A DNA stretch of 64,000 nucleotides from Syngnathus acus (taxonomy: Eukaryota; Chordata; Actinopteri; Syngnathiformes; Syngnathidae): NCBI RefSeq assembly GCF_901709675.1, contig NC_051099.1:1798001-1862000 (forward strand), given 5' to 3'. Shown here piece by piece: positions 51,869-64,000 of this stretch (the first letter of the stretch is position 1; each line of letters opens with the position of its first letter). The notes below the pieces were generated by a model. That model did not search any database. It was not told the origin of the DNA and worked only from the letters and a program-made list of their open reading frames with translations. The position numbers and the translations under genes were made by a program.

Positions 51869-54280
51869 AGTTCCACCCAGTTTGCCTCGCTTCTTTGCCT
51901 CGATCTACATTTCTACTGTGCTTTGCATTAGCAGTTGACTTCCACCACCAGCGATGGCCTCTATGTTTCAATGGACCAAAACTGGTAATATTTTATTTTG
52001 GCTAAAAAAATCATACTAGAAAAATAGCTGCAAGTGAAATCAGTGAAGACCTTCATCCAATATAAAACTGACCGAAGGCAAAGGGGCCGTGATCCACGTT
52101 GTAGCAAATTAAGGTTACATGTCCGGAGGTGGGACGGAAGCTGCTCAAGCAAAAGTGGAAATAGCAGCAAAGTAGATGAGTGGAAAGCAAAGCTCAGAGG
52201 CGAATCAAGCAGTCGTCCGGTGATCATTTTACAGGCTGAGAGGAAGTGTTCATGCAGAGGGAAAGGAGCCAGACAAATGAGTTGAATGAGGCCTAAGTGG
52301 GCGGTAGAGCTGGCCCATTACTCCAAGCCTTGGAATATAGTTTCAGCCCTCAATCTACTATTTACTTCCAAATTAACAAAAAAATCCCTTAGGAACAGTA
52401 ATAATAAGAGTAAGTTTTGCAGCACTACAAAGCTTCACTTGCCCCATAGCTTGTGCAAAAAAAATGCTGTAAGAAACAAAAATATTTTCATGTACTCCTA
52501 AATAAATATTGAATCGTCCATCATTGCTTAAAACACATCTGGACAAGATGCTCCCACTTGTTCTCGCCATAAAGGTGTCATGTGCTGACATGACACTTAT
52601 GGTCAATAAAATCCACAATGTCTGGACTGTTAATCCCGGATGTTGATCAATCGTGATTATATATATTATTTGGAAACACAGGAAGAAGAATATGACCCAG
52701 ATGCTCATTGGTTGACGAATCTCTCACCCGCCACCTTTTTGCACATGGACATCAGGGACACATGCATCCACATTCCAAATGTCACTTTCCTTTTTTTTCC
52801 TCCCTCCTTGTCAGCATTGACACCGTTGCACATTTCAACACTTCTTCAGAATTCTCCAAAGTGTTTTTAATCCTTGAGGTCTAATGCAGCCCTCATACAA
52901 AGTTCAACATCAGAGCAAAAGCCAACGAGGTGTGCCGGAGATGACAAAGAACCTGAAAATGTTTAGCCACGCTTAGCTGTGGAGCAGGTTCAAAACAGTT
53001 TGGCTGAGTCCCCCGAGGGCTCAAATGCTTGCGTCCGTGGTTTACCAGTCCAGTCCCTCAGATTTCTCACGTTCTGTCACGATTTTCTACTGATGAAAGG
53101 TTTACAGCCTTGGAGGAGTTGAATGGAGATCTCCAACCGGGCCAGTCGGAGTCAGCGTGGGGGTGGGGGGGGCACCTATTGCTTTGCAGAGATATCTATA
53201 TTTATTTTAGTTTTTTTTTTTCTAGCAATCTTGCTTTTGAGATATTTTCATAGTTTGTTTTTAGTTTGCCCTATAAAAACGTATGGCTTTTACCATATGT
53301 TGTCATTTATAGTTTTGAAAAAAAATCCACCTGTTGCTGAACCCAACCACTAATTCATAAAAAGATATTAAATATATGACTATAATACATATTATACTTA
53401 GGGATGTTGGATATCCCTTCCCCTCAGACAATATCAATACGAGTATCAACTTTTTAGTAGTCACCGATACCATGCACCGACACCACTAATACATAAATCC
53501 CCCCCCCCCCAAAACATTGACACATAATTTAAGGTCTGCTTACTGGCGCACAGTAGTACGGTGAAACTCCCAAAAGTCAAAGGAAAAAAGTTGCAAATCG
53601 CATTTAGTGTATCTGAATCCATTTGTATGCCTGTGCGTGTGTGTTTTGTGGGGTCCTGCGAGCAAGGCCCCCGCCCGCCCGGTATCCAGCGGAGGAATGC
53701 AGCGCTCTCTTGAAAAGTAGTTATCAGCTAATGAGAATTCCACTCGGAGCAGGAAGGAAGGGCTTAGAATGCGTGTCCCTCAGCGAATTGGGGCGAATGT
53801 TAATCACGATGTGCGGCGCTTGACTTGGTATGAATGGACGAATATAAAAATAAGGATATTTTGCCTGAAATGAATAGTAACTATCCTAAACCAATTGATG
53901 AAAGTCGTTAAGTCAAGCTGCCACTGTACTTGAGGTGCTCCACTCTTCCACCTTGTCTGAGTTCTGAAAGCCAAAGGAGATAAAGGCAGCGCTTTAGCTA
54001 CCCCCCTCACCCCCAGCCAGCCTGTCCATCAGCTTTCTCCTTGAGTTTTTTCATAAGCTATTATTTATGTCTGACAGACCTCCTCCAGACAAATGGCTGC
54101 CATATGGAGAAGAAGACAGCGAGGTAAACGCGGACGCAAGGGCAGGAAGGAAAGACTGGGAGTCGTCGTCTGGCGAATTGTTGCGAGATGCTTTCAGGCG
54201 CCGTGCGAGCTGTGTCAGAATGACCTACTGGTGTGCGGCAATGGAGATATCATTATTGTCTTCTTGGGAAGAGCTACGGC

Positions 54281-54330
54281 TCCTGTGGGCTGTCAGCCGC
54301 CACTTATAGGCATCCCTGCAGCCCACAGGA
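54281..54330. other. Perfect 12-base inverted repeat (hairpin)
   Basis: TCCTGTGGGCTG at 54281-54292 is exactly complementary to CAGCCCACAGGA at 54319-54330, with a 26-base loop. No gene covers it. Confidence 0.7.
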
Positions 54331-55001
54331 ACACATGATCCTGCTTAAGCGTGTCATATGCGCCGTACATTGAGTCCAACGTTCACTGCATCATCTTGAG
54401 ACGGCCTTCTTAAAATCTGAAATTCTTGAATGGGTGAAGGAAAATCTTTTTTTTTTTACCATAAGTGGTGCTTTGACTCAAACTTCAAATTCAAAGCTTC
54501 AAATTGTTTAAAGCTTTGCAAAATAATAATACACAACTGCAAATTACAATAAATAAAATTGTCTCCGTTAATCACAACTGAGCTTGTCATTATGGAAAGG
54601 CAGATTTTGTTTGTTTTGTGTACGTGTACCTGATATTTTGACTGCATGTTTTTGAACCGGGCTCTCAAAAATAAGACATTGGGTGCGTGGGATGATACAT
54701 TGAAGATGAGCGTAAACTGATATTTTCGTAACTTTCTCCACTTGCAAGAATTGCAAAGAAAACAGGGCATCAAGGGAGTCTTTAGCATCTCCAATGTCCC
54801 CTGAAGTCCAGATGTTCTGTCCGGCCTCACTATCTTGACAAAACAATGACAATACATGTGGAAATGTTGTAGCGGCCAATACATCATCTCTAATCGTGGT
54901 TAAAGACGTGTCACACAAGATCATCTTTAATACTGCACAGGGACCTCGTCGTACAACGCGCGGTCCTTTTGTCTGAGAGTGTGTTTATGTGCGTCGGTGG
55001 G

Positions 55002-55026
55002 TGATGCTGTTTTGGTTAGCAACAGG
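55002..55026 (+). repeat. Isolated copy of the TTTTGGTTAGCAACAG family
   Basis: Shares GCTGTTTTGGTTAGCAACAG with the tandem units near 60.0 kb. Confidence 0.55.
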
Positions 55027-57195
55027 CTTTGGACTGGCCAGATTATTCTTCTGCGCTCATGCAAGACTTTCCAGCACTCGTCCATTTTTTTTTTTCTCCT
55101 CGTTGCCTCTGACCTCCCTCCCTAATCTGGAAGCATCCACGCAAGGGTGGTGTTTATTTTTCTGGGGATACTGTAGATCCCCCCTAAATGTTATTCTTTT
55201 CAAATCCAGCCTCTTGTTCTTCACGGGCTCTCGAGAGTCAAGTCTTCCTGTCAGAATAAAAGTGTCTCTTATGTTTAGTCCCTCAGGGAGCAGCTGGCCA
55301 GCCAGCTAATCCTCCACAGGGCCTTCTCCGCCTCCTCCTCCTCCTCCACCTCCTCCTTCCTCAATCTCCCTTCCTGCCTTCCTTCCTCTCCCCATGTCTT
55401 GTGTAATAGCTCCCTTGTTCCCGCTGGACAAAACAGCACCTTTGTGGCCTCTTTCTCCGCAGCTCTCTAACCCCCTTCACACGCGTTCACACACCAGCTC
55501 GGTCTGTCCCTCAAGTCGGAACCATGAAACTCTTTTTAAAAAAGCAAGAGTAGGGATATTGTAAACAGCAGGGTTTTGGGCCGGGCCCGGCCGGACTCAG
55601 AGTCCAGCCGAGCAGAGAGGCAGGCCTTTGTTATGAACGGGATTAGTTGGTGAGGTCTGGGGAAGGTTGCCACCTCCAACACCACATAGCTACACCACCC
55701 ACACTAGCGCCACCTACTTTAATTCGCACCATACTCACTTCCCACACTCGGACAAAATGAAGCAAATGCACACTGCTTGCTCATATATGCATTTCAGGCT
55801 GCAGCTCTGAAATGTAAAGAAGAAGAATGTATTTGTTATGAATATTTTTCCGCACTGTTGTTTTGGTCAAAGTGCCTTAAAAGCACATGTGGGAAGCATT
55901 GCCATCACTCCAGAGTCCGAGAATGACAAAACGTGATGCAGGTTCGGCTTGGCTCCTTGATGAGCGCTATCAAATGCCTTTTGGAGGCCTTTTCTCACCG
56001 GCGTCATCCGTGGCTGAACTTTCCATTCGCCAGCAGCCTCTCTCTGTCTCCTGTGGTGTGTTTGCATGCTTTGAACATATCAAACTGTTCCTTTGAACAC
56101 CGCAGTCATAAAAAAATGTCCTTTGATGGTCTTGTCACTTTATACAATAGCACTCTTGCTGCTATCCAAAACGCCAGACGGACGTGACCGCACCTCTTCA
56201 AGATGTACATAGTGACCAACAGATGGAGGTGGTCTGCTTTGGTACCTTAAGGGGCCCCTTTACACAAGATGGTTTTCATCACAAATGGAGATTAAAAAAA
56301 AGTGGCGGCCATGTTGGTAGGGGCGACTTTTCCATCAAATGCATGGAATACATGGCAGCCATCATAGCAGGGGCGGATGTACCGCCAAAGGTGATGATGT
56401 AAAGAGTGTTTTTAAAATTCCCTGAAGTCTTTTGCACATCCCTTAGTGCTCCATTATGGCCGGTCTCCCTCATCCATCCCCCGACCGAAGACTTGTGGAT
56501 GTGGCACAAAAGCCATCACGGATTTTTCCGCCTGGCTGATCGCTCTCTTTCATCCGCTCAAAGAAGCTCAAATAAAGGCTTGATTCACATTGTCCGTGAT
56601 ATGATGTCATGTCATATTTATTCACACGGAGGCAGTTTGGCATTTTTATGAACAAGCATGCCGATGGTGGATGTTGTGCCAACACTATTAGTATGATCCT
56701 CAGGTGTTACCAGGGAAACAAGGCTATATTTAGTCATACGCTGACACTCTCTCTCTCACACACAGATAAATGCATGCCGTTGTGGTTCCTCACTTCCTCT
56801 TGAATACGATATTCCATTCACTGATTTTTGTGTCAGGATTGATGTATTGCGGTAGATGACGCAAGCACTTTTGAGGGTAACCCCGACCGATCAGGAAGCA
56901 CACAAAGGCCACATGAGAGCGAGTAGGAGAAGGTCGGAACCTTCTCGGTGTCGTGTGACGGTGCCTTCCGCCCACCATCTGATCCAGTGATGCTATAAAT
57001 AGCGCGGGGGGATCCATTTATAGCTCAGTGCCACATTGTGATGCCGAGCGGACGACATGTCTCAGTCAATGGCGCTGCTGGAAAATGCGATTATGTCTTT
57101 CTCTGAAAGGGTTCATGTGTGTTGTTGGTTCACCTTGGATGTTAACACAAGCTTTGTTAGGTTTTATTTTGGATCAGAGTCAAATTATGAATCAA

Positions 57196-57229
57196 ATGGA
57201 TGGATGGATGGATGGATGGATGGATGGAT
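57196..57229 (+). repeat. ATGG tetranucleotide repeat
   Basis: About eight ATGG/GATG units without interruption. Confidence 0.95.
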
Positions 57230-57368
57230 ATGATTTCTGCCCAACCCCTCCCTGTAAGCTAACATGCAAGGGTAAATTGTCATTGTTTTCTTGGCGTAAG
57301 CAAAATAATGATGATGCAAATCCTATTAGTCTTTCTATTGTCCTAGCGGGGCTAGTTGGCTGATTGCT

Positions 57369-57398
57369 CATTTTCCCACTGTTAACGAGTGGAAAATG
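57369..57398. other. Short hairpin, 11 bp with one bulge
   Basis: CATTTTCCCACT and AGTGGAAAATG flank a 7-base loop; one extra C in the left arm is the only irregularity. Confidence 0.55.
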
Positions 57399-60030
57399 CC
57401 ATGGCCTCTTCCCACTCTGTGCCCTTATGGCCCATGATGACGTGTGTTGTGTGCTTTGATGCATATTTTTCTGTGCATCAACACGTGGGAATTATAGCAA
57501 GCTTCCTTTTACAGCTTTATTGCAAAATGAAACAACACACATAGCGTGTTTTGTGCCGCTTCCTGTGCAGACATTTAGACTACCTGGGACTGTGTGTGTG
57601 TATAGACGTACTTGTGTGTGAGCGTGAGAGCGATATTGCATCCTTACTGCAACACAAACTGGTACATTGTCATCTCATATCAGATATGATGCCATATTCC
57701 CCCCATTTAAAATAGTTCTCTGGTGTCTTAAAAGTCTCGTTGAAATGTTTTTATCTCATGCAAATGAGCCCCCCCCTTACTGCTGAACCAGTGCAGAGTA
57801 AGGGGGGCGTTACCATGGCGACGTTGCTACAACGCAAGCAGGTACTAGTGTGGTAGTTCCAATTGTAAAGAAAACAGGTCATAATAGGTGGACTGTATTT
57901 TCAAATTTGGAGGCAGCATTTCATCAGCATTTTTTTTTTTTTTTTTTACTATAATAGATTGCACTCCAGCCTTGTTGAACCCATGCGTATTATGGTTTAT
58001 CGTTCCCAGCCAGACTGGCTCAGCACTTGATGACGTGCATATTTTCCTGCCATTGTTTCTCCTCCAAGCACTTATCGTACACAATTCACTCAGGGTGATG
58101 AATTATCCTATGAACTTGTATTTGTGTTTCTATTTCCACCCATTCGTGACGTTAATCCTGGTTATTTTTGGGATTTGTATTGTCCACTGAAGGTTAACTA
58201 TAGCTTTTTGTTACATGATAGATTTTTGTTTTCTGTTTTCCAAGCATAATGACTATCAGCTATATTTAGCTGATGTTATTTTTGTAATATTGCAACATTT
58301 TTCCTGTAAGATTGCTTAATTCTGTCCTTCATTTTGTAATGTTGTAATATTTTTCCAATGAAATTGAAAGCTTATCTTCAAAGTTCTGACTTTATCATTA
58401 GTAGAAAAGTGAGTAGACTGTCAGTCCTGATCATGCGCGTGTGTCCGTCATGTGTGAGTAATAAAAGCCAGCGGCGCGTTTATTTCCTCAACCTGACCTC
58501 CTTTTGCAGAGCAGGCCTAACTGGATTAAAACACCCTCCGCAGCGAAGGTCTGTTTTAACGCCTGCCATGTTAAGTGTGTGTCGTTATGTGACTGACGGC
58601 CACAGCTTGACTCTGTGCGAGTGTGTGTGTGTGTGTGTTGTCACAGGAAGTCAACATGGTCTATGATGTCATCCGCTGCCCTTTATTTGGCTTATCTTTC
58701 TTTTGGCTTTATCTTTTTTTTTCTTCCGCTCTCCAGTCTGTCATCCCTTCCTCAACCCCCATCTGCTCTCTCCCCATTGCCACCCCTCCTCCTCCTCCTC
58801 CTCCTTCTTGCAGACCTCCACCCCCACTCTTTGGTCCCACAGGAGATGATAAGGTGATGTCATACCTCCGCTTCCTGGGGTTGTGAGTAACCGTACACGG
58901 TGGGCCTTGGTCATCTCGGCCATGGTAGGGTATGTGTGCGTGTGCATGTGTAAAATTAGTGTTCCCAGTCAACCTGAACTGAATAAGTAGGTCAGGGTCA
59001 AGGGTGACAGATGAAAATGCAAAAAAGTAATAAGCACAATACAATATGGAGAACCCTTATTAGAGCTTTACAAAATGCATTAAATAGATGGAATAGTAAA
59101 TAGATGAGACAAACAAGCGTCCGTCATTTGTCTTCCCAGAAGTTAGGAGCACACACACACACTTGTCATGTGGGCTCCACCTCACCACCATCTGCAACCA
59201 CACTGCCTCGCTTTCCTCAGGCATTGGCAAGCAAATCGCTCGTCCTCCAAAATAAAGCACACACATTTTTACCGAACCACGAGGCACATTTTTTTAAATT
59301 TTTCATTTTAAACCCCAAGCTTCTTTTGAATTTGGACCTCTGCTTCAATGATCTCAGTATTTGGAGCATCTGTTCTTCACTTAATAAATAGTGTGAGGAC
59401 ATTATTATTTTTTTGCCCATCTAACAGTACAGACATGCTATTTTATTTGAACGGGCAGTTTGGCGGCGTTCATTTTTAGTCAAATTGCACACACTGAATT
59501 TGTGGGAGGGGAGAACGGGCAGGAGAAAATATCTAAACCCCTGCCAAAAAAAAAAAATGGGGGAGGACAGATTTCCTGGTCCCGTCAGTCGCGTAAGACC
59601 CCGGCGGCAGCACCGAGCCGTAAAATAACATTGAGAGTGTGCCCGGAGCGCTTCCTTTGGAAATGAGACAGAAAAGCATGCCGGTGGGTGGGTGGGTGCT
59701 GCTGCAGCACTTTGAAGCGAGGGAGCTGTCCCCCTCCGACAAGAATAGAGTGGCGTTCAGCATGGATGCCCCACTTGAAAGGAGCCAGCAGCAGTTGTTT
59801 TAAACTCGTCTGCTCGCCTCGGCCCGGCCTGGCCCGAGTCGGCCGACTTGCTGTGTGGAAGTTCAAAACAACCGGATGATTTATTTATTTTTTTTAATAT
59901 CTGATGCTACTCTTGTTCAGTTTCCGTACGAGCACAAGTAGTTACTTGAGTGTTTGTCAATACTAAATATTGATTAATTTTCGAGTTACTGCCTTCTTTT
60001 TAATTCATCTGATTAGTCATGGCAATGTTG

Positions 60031-60290
60031 GTGCTGCTGTTTTGGTTAGCAACAGAGTTCAAACGCTAATTACTTCAACGCATAAGATCGCTTTTAATAC
60101 CCTGCAGGTTTTTTTCTGCAACGTGGTAGGGGCTGCTGTTTTGTTAGCAACAAGGCTCAAATGAGTTCAAAATTCAAATGACCACATCGCGTAAGATGAT
60201 TTTGAATAGTCATTCTACACTTGAATTCATCTTGCAGACTATTTACGTACCCTTGTAGGTGCTGCTGTTTTTCTTTGCAACAGGCTTATT
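60031..60290 (+). repeat. Diverged tandem family with TTAGCAACAG core
   Basis: Three units begin at 60031, 60131 and about 60259, with GTGCTGCTGTTTTGGTTAGC, GGCTGCTGTTTTGTTAGC and GTGCTGCTGTTTTTCTTTGC, each followed by AACA. The first two also share a later ATCGCrTAAGATsrnTTTTrAATA block (60084-60099 region and 60187-60206 region). The period is about 100-128 bases. Confidence 0.6.
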
Positions 60291-60531
60291 TGACTTTTTA
60301 TTGACCGTGTGTGAACCATGGCGTTCATAAACCGAGAAAATAGGGAGTGGTCCATTTGGATAGAAAGGTTTATTAGTCTGCGTGTGTGTGCTGTTTGAGG
60401 AAATGTACTGTAAGCACCGCTTGTATCACTTCCTGATGTTCTTTTGTCACCTCCTCCCCTCCAGACAATGGAGCACTTCAAAAGGTTTGCATTAGACATT
60501 CCTCTCGACAATTATAGTTGCTTCTCGAGTC

Positions 60532-60551
60532 AACACACACACACACACACA
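60532..60551 (+). repeat. AC microsatellite
   Basis: About nine to ten AC units. Confidence 0.9.
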
Positions 60552-61946
60552 AGGATGTGGCCTAAAACGAGCCAGGAAGTAAAGCTATAAAAAAAGGTGG
60601 GAGCAGTGACATGGTCAGGGCCACAGTCAAACAGTTGCGGCCGTTCCGGGACGCGTGGAATGAGAGCTATTTGCCTTAAATAGCCCTGTTTAGTGATCTA
60701 TGTTTCCTTTTGCTTTTCATGTTGTCAATGACAGGAAAGGGGAAATGGAAGAGATAAGAGGTTCAAGTCAGACGTGTCTTTCCCAGAAAGGAGACGCTGG
60801 GGAAAAAGGGGGCGTCGTGGCTTTGCTTACGCACCGGCCGGCCAAAATAGGACTTGTTCCATGGAAAGGGAATTTGGCTTTTTTGCATCATATCCTGTCG
60901 AAAAATGGGCTCATCACAGGCTCAATTGTGTTTTACAAGATGACTCTTCTGTCTTTTTGTGCATGACGTTGTGTACACGCTTATGCAAGCGCTTTCACAT
61001 ACCTTAGCAGGTAACTGAAGTAGCTGCTCAAAATAGACCCTAACTTACATGGGATTTTTTTTCCCTGCTTCTCACTGAAGACAAATAATGGTAATAATAT
61101 AGTAGGGTATAATAAAATTAAAAAAATACTGTATATCATACAATATGTATATTTAATGACAAATAACTAATGGGAAAATGTCAACACCAAGCTATGTTAA
61201 CTTGAATCCGTTTTGGTCACACCAAACTGCATTTTATTTGAAATATCTGGGTATACGAAACTAACCAGATTGGTTACGTAATTGATTAGAGGTTTGACCA
61301 AATGTTGTTCCTATTTTCAGCAGTACCGCAGGGCTCGCAAAGCTGTTCTAGATGGTTAAGGGAATACAATGGAAGCTCAAATCTCGCGTTGTTTTTGGCC
61401 TACTTTTCCTTTGTTTTGCTCGGTGCAGCCAAGCCTCAGCTCGGATACCCATTTTATGCCATTGCGGCATCAACCAGTGTTCTGCTGCTCAATTTCCCAA
61501 AGAAAAAACCTCTCCTTGGGTTTATAGACTCCCACAATGCTTTGCTTGCATGACCTCCGAATCACCAGGAGGCAACCTGTTGATTGGGTTATTACTCACG
61601 CACTCTAAAATCAAGAACCATATTGATGTTGAATCATACCTGGCCCTAGTTGTCTTCCTCATCTCTTCAGACCTCACGACTCGGCAATCAAAAGTTCTGA
61701 GTCAGCATTTTTTTGGGTTGAGGATCAGCTGTCGGATACGCAGCCCCCTGTTTCCGCTAGTGTGTATGTGTGTGTGCCTGCAGAGAACACAGTGACCTTT
61801 TTAATCCCCATCACTAATCAGGTCATTATGCGTCCACAATGTGATTCTGTGGCAAATGATCTGATTTACCCGAATACAACATTGCTTTTGTAGTGTTTGG
61901 AATTTATAATGGGCTTTAGTTACAGTTTTTAATTCTATTTTTAATA

Positions 61947-62052
61947 TCCATTCCTTTTCTATATTATGGTCACGGGGGAGCTGGAAGCTATCCCAGATGA
62001 CTTTTTGTGAAAGTCTGGGGGCACCCTATACTGCTTGCCAGCCACTTGCATA
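61947..62052 (+). repeat. Truncated teleost interspersed repeat
   Basis: Carries ATCCATTCCTTTTCTATA, then GGTCACGGGGGAGCTGGA, GCTATCCCAGATGAC, GGCACCCTATACTG and GCCAGCCA in the order of the repeat also found at 20412. The 20412 copy has lost this middle part, so the two complement each other. Confidence 0.7.
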
Positions 62053-62613
62053 AAGACAATACATTTGTATCCTTTCAATGTGTTTGCATGGCTCCTACTC
62101 TAATCCACATTTCTTTTCTTCTGTAGCCTATTTATTCATTTCACAATGAACTAAAACAGTTTCTGTGGTTGAACATGTTGAACATTTACAACCCCGGATA
62201 AATGTCCTAGTACACTGTGAAGTTTGTATTCCTATTTATGATGGTAGTGGTTGAGAAAATATGAACACAATAAGTAGTAAATTGAAATATAGACATTTAA
62301 ATGTGCAGAGAAAATACATTTTCTAAAAGACTGAGAGGAGAGGCGGATGAATTGCAAAGGGGATGAGGAGCAAAGCAAAAAGACAGACGTTGGAGGAGAT
62401 GCAGGCAGGAAGGGCAAATAAAGAAAGATGGAAATGAGGAAAGAGAGAGGAGTAACAGATGAGTGAATGTCCGTGTGTGTGTGTGTGTGTTAGAGGTTCT
62501 TGGCTGCTGTCAGGCTTCGGGACTCCCAGAGGAAGCCGGCCCTTGTTCAGTTTACAGTGTATGATTCCCTTCCTGCCCCGCGCAGACCCACAGGCCAACG
62601 GCCAACCAACACT

Positions 62614-62645
62614 TTGTGTGTGTGTTTGTGTGTGTGTGTGTGAGA
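62614..62645 (+). repeat. GT microsatellite passing into GA
   Basis: GT units with one TTT break, followed by GAGAGAGAG. Confidence 0.85.
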
Positions 62646-63257
62646 GAGAGCAAGAGTGAATGTGCGTGTGTATGTATGTGTATTGCAGTCCTGTTCCTAT
62701 GCTTGTGTGACAAAAGCCGTCAACTGTTTTTTCCATCTTTGTCGGGGCATTTTGGCTGGTTCACACAAGTTAGGCGCTACGTTGTGTGCGCTTGTGTGTC
62801 TTCTCAGAGAGAGGTCACAGGTTGCGTAACACTGTTAGTCGCAAGAATTGGCACATTTCGATGTTGCTTGATGACCATAGTATAAAAAAAAAAAAGAGTG
62901 GCATTGGCAGATGGCCAATCGAGTGCACAAGGGGCGCTGCCCCACCGTGCATGGTGGCCACCACCACACTTGATGACAAAAATAAAGAAATAAAATTAAA
63001 TATTATGAAATATTTAGAAATCCATTATTAGTATTCATTACCCATGTACTATCACAAAAAGTTTGACATGCACTGTAGCTGTTTTTCAATACAATAGATA
63101 AGACGAAGGTGGGGCACAACATTCTAGTGCCCGGAACTGTCCGACGTCACTTCCCATCTTGTAATGGAATTTTGAAGAAAACACAGAGACATATGTGACA
63201 GGTTGAAATGTGCTTTGTTTGTGAACATTATGTGAAAAAAGGACAAATTCTTCTCGG

Positions 63258-63370
63258 TCAGGACGATCCGAGGTTGTTGTCTTTGTTTGAGCTGCAGTCA
63301 TCTGCACCGACTTTAGCCTTCATTGAATCATCAGATCCAGACTTGTTGTCTGTCTCCTCGCTCATTTGAG
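63258..63370 (-). other. Candidate coding exon of an unrecognised gene
   Basis: On the minus strand a plausible acceptor (GTGCGGTTTAACACAG) ends at 63371. It is followed by a 35-codon frame from the ATG at 63365 to TGA at 63260-63258. The frame begins MSEETDNKSGSDD and ends NKDNNLGSS, a Ser/Asp/Lys-rich composition seen in acidic C-terminal tails. I do not recognise it. It could be the last exon of a minus-strand gene lying beyond the window, or chance. Confidence 0.2.
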
Positions 63371-63379
63371 CTGTGTTAA

Positions 63380-64000
63380 ACCGCACAAGAATGTTTGTCC
63401 TCCCCAGAAATTGACATGGTTTTGTATGCATCCATATTTGCATGAGTTCCATATGACCCTACCTGTGCAAACTTCTAGTTTTAAACCCCAAATTCTCGCC
63501 AAGTGCTTGACTACAGGGGAAGTTCATCTGAGTTGAAATTTAGATCTGTGCTCCCCTCTTGTGGCTACATGTGAATTGCAACAATAAGAAACGTGTCCTG
63601 ACATGTTAGAAAAGGGGGCAGACACCTTTTGAAACTTGACAAGAGTGTAATTATTTATTGAGCGTATAAAATATAACGTGAAAGTTAATCATATTAACAT
63701 TTTGTGAGTATCAATCATTTTCAGAAAAATAAAAATATGAAAAAATAATTAATATTGTTATACATTATTTTTAAAAATGGACTCATCCAAACAAATGTAG
63801 CTTTTTATAGTGTCACAGACAATGTCACATTTTTTGGAGGTGGGGGGGTGCTATTGTGCTCCAGGTTTCATGTTTTATGATTATTTATTCTTTTTTTTTT
63901 TTTTTGCAAGGCTCCCAAATGTCAACGTCGCAAGCGTCTGGCTGATCCTGTGGTTGAGTTTCACCTGCGCCATAACGCCCGTCCGCCGACCTTGGCAGGA
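63380..64000. other. Right-edge sequence without a recognised gene
   Basis: AT-rich to about 63880, with a poly-T run at 63890-63905. The last 95 bases are more GC-rich and are open in two plus-strand frames after a TTTTGCAAG acceptor-like site. The minus strand has CGCAGGTGAAAC, a possible donor. None of these frames was recognised. Confidence 0.3.

Larger units (their letters stand above)
51870..63250. other. Gene desert to the right of spry4, second part
   Basis: No supportable gene. Contents are a C-run at 53501-53510, inverted repeats at 54281-54330 and 57369-57398, an ATGG tetramer repeat, CT-rich runs (55330-55380, 58790-58810), GT repeats, the 60031-60290 tandem family and a repeat fragment at 61947-62052. 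A VPQGS-reading segment at 61324-61338 may be a further LINE relic but lacks supporting flanks. Confidence 0.5.

Noticed and set aside
61302-61795. Open frames of 83 and 147 codons including a VPQGS-like peptide
   Set aside because: Only five residues resemble the LINE motif, the rest matches nothing I know, and the two frames overlap without splice signals.
42000-64000. fgf1 exons expected from the human SPRY4-FGF1 order
   Set aside because: No minus-strand frame resembles the FGF core or its last exon; the gene may lie further right or be absent.

Overview
The window is nuclear DNA of a compact teleost-type vertebrate genome. The evidence is spliced genes with GT-AG introns, several of them only about 70-150 bases long; vertebrate gene families in a recognisable 5q31-like order; many CA/GT microsatellites; and decayed fish-type transposon remnants. 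There are no operons, prokaryotic signals or CRISPR arrays. Every multi-exon model below was assembled by hand from splice sites, and each complete one stays in frame from ATG to stop.

Left third (1-18 kb), gene-dense. The first coding exon of zcchc10 lies on the minus strand, head-to-head with hspa4 (plus, 19 coding exons, 831 aa, an Hsp110-type chaperone and Hsp70 exchange factor), and a pair of heat-shock-element-like sites lies between them. Three more plus-strand genes follow: rnf14 (RBR E3 ligase, 479 aa), an EndoU/XendoU-family endoribonuclease (285 aa) and ndfip1 (membrane adaptor for Nedd4-family ligases, 210 aa). Two of the five genes are ubiquitin-pathway and one is a chaperone, but the genes are neighbours by ancestry rather than an operon.

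Middle (18-36.9 kb), a gene desert. I found no supportable gene. It holds a CTCF-like site just beyond ndfip1, three fragments of a LINE reverse-transcriptase motif, a hAT-like element with inverted ends plus a second end fragment, copies of a short motif shared with other parts of the window, and simple repeats.

36.9-42 kb, spry4 on the minus strand. It has one coding exon (368 aa from its ATG), a short leader with two tiny uORFs, a probable non-coding first exon near 41.4-41.6 kb, and a degenerate tandem repeat with GGAA cores just upstream.

Right third (42-64 kb), a second gene desert. It contains a 44-unit GT microsatellite, a G-quadruplex motif, several perfect or near-perfect inverted repeats, a LINE 3' tail, teleost repeat fragments, a small tandem family built on a shared 16-base core, and two weak exon candidates near the right edge. 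In human, SPRY4 is followed by FGF1; I looked for fgf1 exons here and saw none.

No undescribed multi-gene system was found. The most interesting points are the joining of the zcchc10-hspa4 block to the rnf14-ndfip1-spry4 block, the endonuclease gene where mammals have GNPDA1, the heat-shock sites in the zcchc10-hspa4 promoter interval, the repeat array upstream of spry4, and the unexplained short repeat families and hairpins in the deserts.
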